Positions 5,046 to 6,395 of a stretch of 6,395 nt of DNA are shown piece after piece. Position numbers and translations under genes: made by a program. The notes under the pieces were generated by a model. It worked only from the letters and a program-made list of their open reading frames with translations. It did no database searches and had not been told where the DNA came from. Position 1 is the stretch's first letter; each line of letters opens with the position of its first letter. The stretch comes from Candidatus Bathyarchaeota archaeon (GTDB lineage: Archaea > Thermoproteota > Bathyarchaeia > TCS64): positions 1-6,395 of the forward strand of contig JAUYEB010000179.1 in assembly GCA_030691555.1 (NCBI GenBank), given 5' to 3'.

Positions 5046-6266
5046 ACGGCAAAGAGAAGCCTAACATCTGACATCCTATCGATCTACGTCCCCAGCTTCT
5101 TCATATTCCTCGGCATGAGCATCGTCTCGCCCATCCTCCCCATCTACGCTGAGTCGTTCAACGTCGACTACACGATGGTGAGCCTCGCCATCGCCATGTA
5201 TGCACTGGGCAGATTCGTCGTCGACCTCCCCGTCGGCTATCTGGCCGACAAGTTCGGGCGGCGCCCCCTCATGGTCTTCGGGACCCTCATACTCACCATC
5301 TGCTCCTTCCTAAACGCCACGGCCCCCAACTTCGCCATCTTCCTCTTCTACAGGTTCATCGAGGGCGTGGGGTCGGCCATGTGGATGACCAGCCGGACCA
5401 CACTCCTCGCCGACATACTGAAGCCCGAGGAGAGGGGGCGGGTCATGAGCTTCTTCCAGTCGTTCATGCTGATAGGCTCCGCCGCCGGCCCCACGGTCGG
5501 AGGCGTGATCGCGGCGAACTGGGGCATCCAGGCCCCCTTCTACTTCTACGCCATCGCGGGCGCCATCAGCCTAGTCCTGACCTACATCCTCGTCAAGGAG
5601 CCCGACAACGTACAGAACAGGAACCACGAGGCCAGCCACTTCTCGGTGCCCGTCGTCAAGAGGCTCCTGAGCAACAGGAGCTACATGATGGCTTGCCTCG
5701 CCACATTCACCGCCTTCTTCCTCATGACGGGGATAAGGAGCACGATTCTACCGCTATTCGCCAACACCGAGCTCCACCTCGGCGAGGAGCAGATCGGCCT
5801 CATGCTGAGCGCCGCCACCGTGATGAACCTGATAATGACGGTCCCCATCGGCTACGGGCTCGACTACATAGGGCGTAAGCCGATAATCGTGAGCAGCATC
5901 ATCGTCGCCGGAGTCGCCTGCTCCCTCTTCCCGTTCACCACGAGCTTTGTCACCATAGTCGTCGCCGCGGTGGTCCTTGGAATCGGCACGAGCGGTGCCC
6001 AGCAGGCGCCCCTCGCCATGGCCTCCGACGCAACGATACAGGAGCCCCACGGACTGAGCATGGGCTTCTACAGGTTCTTCGGTGACCTCGGCTACGTCGT
6101 CGGCCCCATAATCCTGGGGCTTATCGCGGACAGGTACGGCCTCAGTCTCCCCTTCTACTTCATGACGGTACTCATGCTCCTCAGCGGCGCCCTCGTCTTC
6201 CTGTTCGCCAAGGAGACCTACACCCGCCGACAGGGGGCAAAGGAAGTCCAGTCCCCCGTCGAGTAA
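5046..6266 (+). CDS. MFS transporter, DHA1-like (paralog 3 of 3), apparent ACG start
   Basis: From ACG 5046 the protein has 406 residues, one fewer than gene 2, and motif A (VGYLADKFGRRP) falls at the same place, 63-74. Motif C GSAAGPTVGG is at 144-153 and second-half motif A IGYGLDYIGRKP at 268-279; about 12 membrane helices are expected. The first ATG (5115) lies inside helix 1, after the conserved DILSIYVPSFFIFLG. An in-frame TGA at 5031 and absence of ATG, GTG or TTG between it and 5115 leave only ATT 5043 or ACG 5046 as start candidates. ACG-GCA-AAG aligns with TTG-GCC-GAT of gene 2. Helix 7 has R231-S-T233 where genes 1 and 2 have an Asp at the second position, so ion coupling or substrate choice may differ. 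Own promoter; likely role is export of an unknown small molecule. Confidence 0.87.
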   Translation, partial: TAKRSLTSDILSIYVPSFFIFLGMSIVSPILPIYAESFNVDYTMVSLAIAMYALGRFVVDLPVGYLADKFGRRPLMVFGTLILTICSFLNATAPNFAIFLFYRFIEGVGSAMWMTSRTTLLADILKPEERGRVMSFFQSFMLIGSAAGPTVGGVIAANWGIQAPFYFYAIAGAISLVLTYILVKEPDNVQNRNHEASHFSVPVVKRLLSNRSYMMACLATFTAFFLMTGIRSTILPLFANTELHLGEEQIGLMLSAATVMNLIMTVPIGYGLDYIGRKPIIVSSIIVAGVACSLFPFTTSFVTIVVAAVVLGIGTSGAQQAPLAMASDATIQEPHGLSMGFYRFFGDLGYVVGPIILGLIADRYGLSLPFYFMTVLMLLSGALVFLFAKETYTRRQGAKEVQSPVE

Positions 6267-6283
6267 CTCGGCCAACTATTTAG

Positions 6284-6332
6284 ATTATATTCAATAACCT
6301 TTTAGGGCCGGCTTTTCAGCTTTTAAGGGGAG
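6284..6332 (+). promoter_or_regulatory. AT-rich gap with promoter, possible terminator and ribosome-binding site
   Basis: The gap after MFS gene 3 is distinctly AT-rich. ATTATATT (6284-6291) is a suitable TATA candidate, placing the transcript start near 6313 and a leader of about 25 nt before the ATG at 6338. GGGGAG (6327-6332) five bases before that ATG is a clear Shine-Dalgarno. T-runs at 6300-6303, 6313-6316 and 6321-6324 could end MFS gene 3 transcripts in the archaeal oligo-T manner. GCTTTTAA (6319-6326) looks like a TATA box but is too close to the ATG to serve it. Confidence 0.5.
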
Positions 6333-6337
6333 AAAAA

Positions 6338-6395
6338 ATGGACATATTCACATTAGGCTTAATCGGGGCCGTAGTCGTCGTCGCCCTGATACTCG
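6338..6395 (+). CDS. N-terminus of an unidentified membrane protein (cut by window end)
   Basis: ATG 6338 follows a good Shine-Dalgarno (GGGGAG, 5-nt spacing) and opens a frame that runs off the window after 19 codons: MDIFTLGLIGAVVVVALIL. This is a hydrophobic helix directly after a short acidic start, without a cleavable signal visible. Several multi-helix proteins begin this way, including membrane-bound pyrophosphatases, but 19 residues do not allow a family call. The early codons (ATA, TTA, ACA) are AT-richer than in the upstream genes, which may simply ease initiation. It appears to be transcribed separately from the MFS genes. Confidence 0.65.
   Translation, partial: MDIFTLGLIGAVVVVALIL

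Noticed and set aside
5030..5071. GTG-initiated 13-codon frame overlapping the start of MFS gene 3, possibly a leader peptide or a frameshifted N-terminus
   Set aside because: It is out of frame with the transporter, the peptide has no match to the N-termini of the other copies, and ACG in the right frame explains the alignment better.
6305..6316. GCCGGC palindrome followed by TTTT as an intrinsic hairpin terminator
   Set aside because: Six palindromic bases have no loop and cannot form a stable hairpin; only the T-runs were kept as a possible archaeal terminator.

Overview
The window looks like a piece of a GC-rich archaeal chromosome. AT-rich TATA-type boxes (GTTTAAAT, ACTTAAAT, GCTTTAAC, TTAATAAA) stand out against GC-rich DNA at archaeal promoter distances. 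One gene appears leaderless, arginine is often AGG, and there is a free-standing AlaX editing protein of the kind common in archaea. A TACK-type lineage is plausible, but the sequence alone does not prove the phylum.

Layout: (1) positions 1-257 hold the C-terminal end of an NHL/beta-propeller protein on the + strand. (2) Positions 260-1432 on the - strand encode a short, apparently cytoplasmic reductive-dehalogenase-like corrinoid/[4Fe-4S] protein, convergent with the NHL gene (2 bp between stop codons). Its promoter region holds a near-ideal palindrome (9-nt arms, 4-nt spacer) whose centre is the TATA box. (3) Positions 1554-2255 on the + strand encode an AlaX-M type alanyl-tRNA editing hydrolase. 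(4) A reverse-strand open frame without a usual start codon (2252-2404) looks like the tail of a decayed gene. (5) Positions about 2452-6266 hold three head-to-tail paralogous MFS transporters (DHA1-like, about 406-412 residues each), each with its own TATA-like box. (6) A short AT-rich gap (6267-6337) precedes the start of a new gene whose first residues form a membrane helix (6338 to the window end).

The most unusual point concerns how the MFS genes start. The conserved N-terminus (DILSIYVPSFF, the first half of helix 1) lies upstream of the first ATG in genes 1 and 3, and no ATG, GTG or TTG is available in frame there. When the three genes are aligned, gene 2 has TTG-GCC-GAT where genes 1 and 3 have ACG-GCT-GAG and ACG-GCA-AAG. 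The distance from TATA box to this codon is nearly the same in all three (about 47-50 nt). ACG initiation, or another non-canonical mechanism, is therefore a serious possibility.

The genes do not form one obvious pathway. The MFS array suggests duplication and divergence of an exporter with separately controlled copies, and the dehalogenase-like gene with its operator-like palindrome looks like an individually regulated catabolic or detoxifying enzyme. No mobile element, CRISPR array, tRNA or rRNA was seen.
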